This document shows, in pieces, positions 5,228 through 5,503 of a stretch of 5,503 bases of DNA. The position numbers and the translations under genes are program-made. The first letter of the stretch is position 1. The number at the start of each line of letters is the position of its first letter. The DNA comes from Bacteroidia bacterium (lineage in GTDB: Bacteria > Bacteroidota > Bacteroidia > JABEUT01), in NCBI GenBank assembly GCA_013044305.1, contig JABEUT010000044.1, forward strand, positions 1-5,503. Reading direction: 5' to 3'. Below the pieces are notes generated by a model. That model was not told the DNA's origin. It saw only the letters and a program-made list of their open reading frames with translations, and searched no databases.

Positions 5228-5413
5228 TTATTCCTGAATTAGCGGCTTAGGTCTCGAGCCCTTTCTTTTCGTTACATGAAAGTCGTATTTTTTACGAATT
5301 TCTTTCAGTTGCCTTTCATATTCAGGCCTGTCAGTGTAATAAAGAATACTCAATTCCTGACGCCTTTTTCTTTGAAACGCAACGGCATCAAATTTTTTTT
5401 CTTTGTTTTTCAT
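5228..5413 (-). CDS. Small basic protein of unknown function upstream of ung
   Basis: This 61-residue protein is not recognised with confidence. It is strongly basic, with 19 Lys/Arg against 9 Asp/Glu. There is a probable helix over FDAVAFQRKRRQELSILYY (8-26), a second over RPEYERQLKEIRKKYDF (29-45) and a flexible basic tail rich in Lys, Arg and Pro (49-57). There is no signal peptide or membrane segment. The opening (KKFDAVAFQRKRR) faintly recalls short antitoxin-like proteins of Bacteroidota that begin with a KFDAV-type segment, but no toxin lies next to it. The gene ends 13 bases before ung on the same strand, so the two are probably co-transcribed. A nucleic-acid-binding role is possible from charge alone. 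The call as a real gene rests on its tight spacing to ung and its regular composition. Confidence 0.6.
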   Translation of the reverse strand: MKNKEKKFDAVAFQRKRRQELSILYYTDRPEYERQLKEIRKKYDFHVTKRKGSRPKPLIQE

Positions 5414-5466
5414 ATTTCAACAATTTCCATTGGACTCCGAATTTCCAGTAACGAATATCCAAATTT

Positions 5467-5474
5467 CAAATTTA
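5467..5474 (-). promoter_or_regulatory. Possible -7 element for the small gene and ung
   Basis: On the minus strand this reads TAAATTTG, matching TAnnTTTG fully, 53 bases before the ATG at 5413. The surrounding sequence is very AT-rich, so chance matches are likely, and no TTTG box is found at the standard distance upstream before the window ends. Confidence 0.3.
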
Positions 5475-5503
5475 TAGAATTATACTGCCTTATCCTGTTA
5501 AGG

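Overview
The window looks like a chromosomal segment of a Bacteroidota bacterium (Chitinophagia/Sphingobacteriia-like, by inference). Three things point there: a TAnnTTTG-type -7 promoter element, mostly absent Shine-Dalgarno sequences, and the style of the short antitoxin-like proteins. No rRNA, tRNA, CRISPR array, transposase or phage gene is visible.

Left part (1-1792, plus strand): after a leader with no clear gene, a four-helix CopD/HemJ-like membrane protein overlaps by 7 bases the gene for tryptophan 2,3-dioxygenase, the heme enzyme that opens the kynurenine pathway. The two are probably co-transcribed and translationally coupled. All expected heme- and substrate-site residues of the dioxygenase can be seen.

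Middle (1793-3531): a 63-residue antitoxin-like gene with no visible toxin stands alone (plus strand) and converges on rmuC (minus strand). RmuC is a membrane-anchored coiled-coil protein with a PD-(D/E)XK-type nuclease domain.

Accessory patch (3532-4443): this stretch has little intact coding sequence and is the most unusual part. It holds an inverted repeat with 10-12 bp arms (3590-3642) and two direct 60-bp repeats (55/60 identical), each able to fold into a hairpin. The repeats bracket a decayed toxin-antitoxin locus: the antitoxin is intact with a good promoter, while the RelE/ParE-type toxin has lost part of its N-terminal half and is frameshifted. A weak terminator-like hairpin follows the toxin remnant, and a strong intrinsic terminator (4423-4442) separates the patch from ung.

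Right part (4522-5413, minus strand): a very basic 61-residue protein of unknown function lies 13 bases upstream of ung (uracil-DNA glycosylase), probably in one transcript.

I found no convincing new multi-gene defence or metabolic system. The observations most worth following are the repeat-flanked, toxin-dead TA locus, the paired repeats whose stem differences keep pairing, and the coupling of a possible heme-binding membrane protein to tryptophan dioxygenase.
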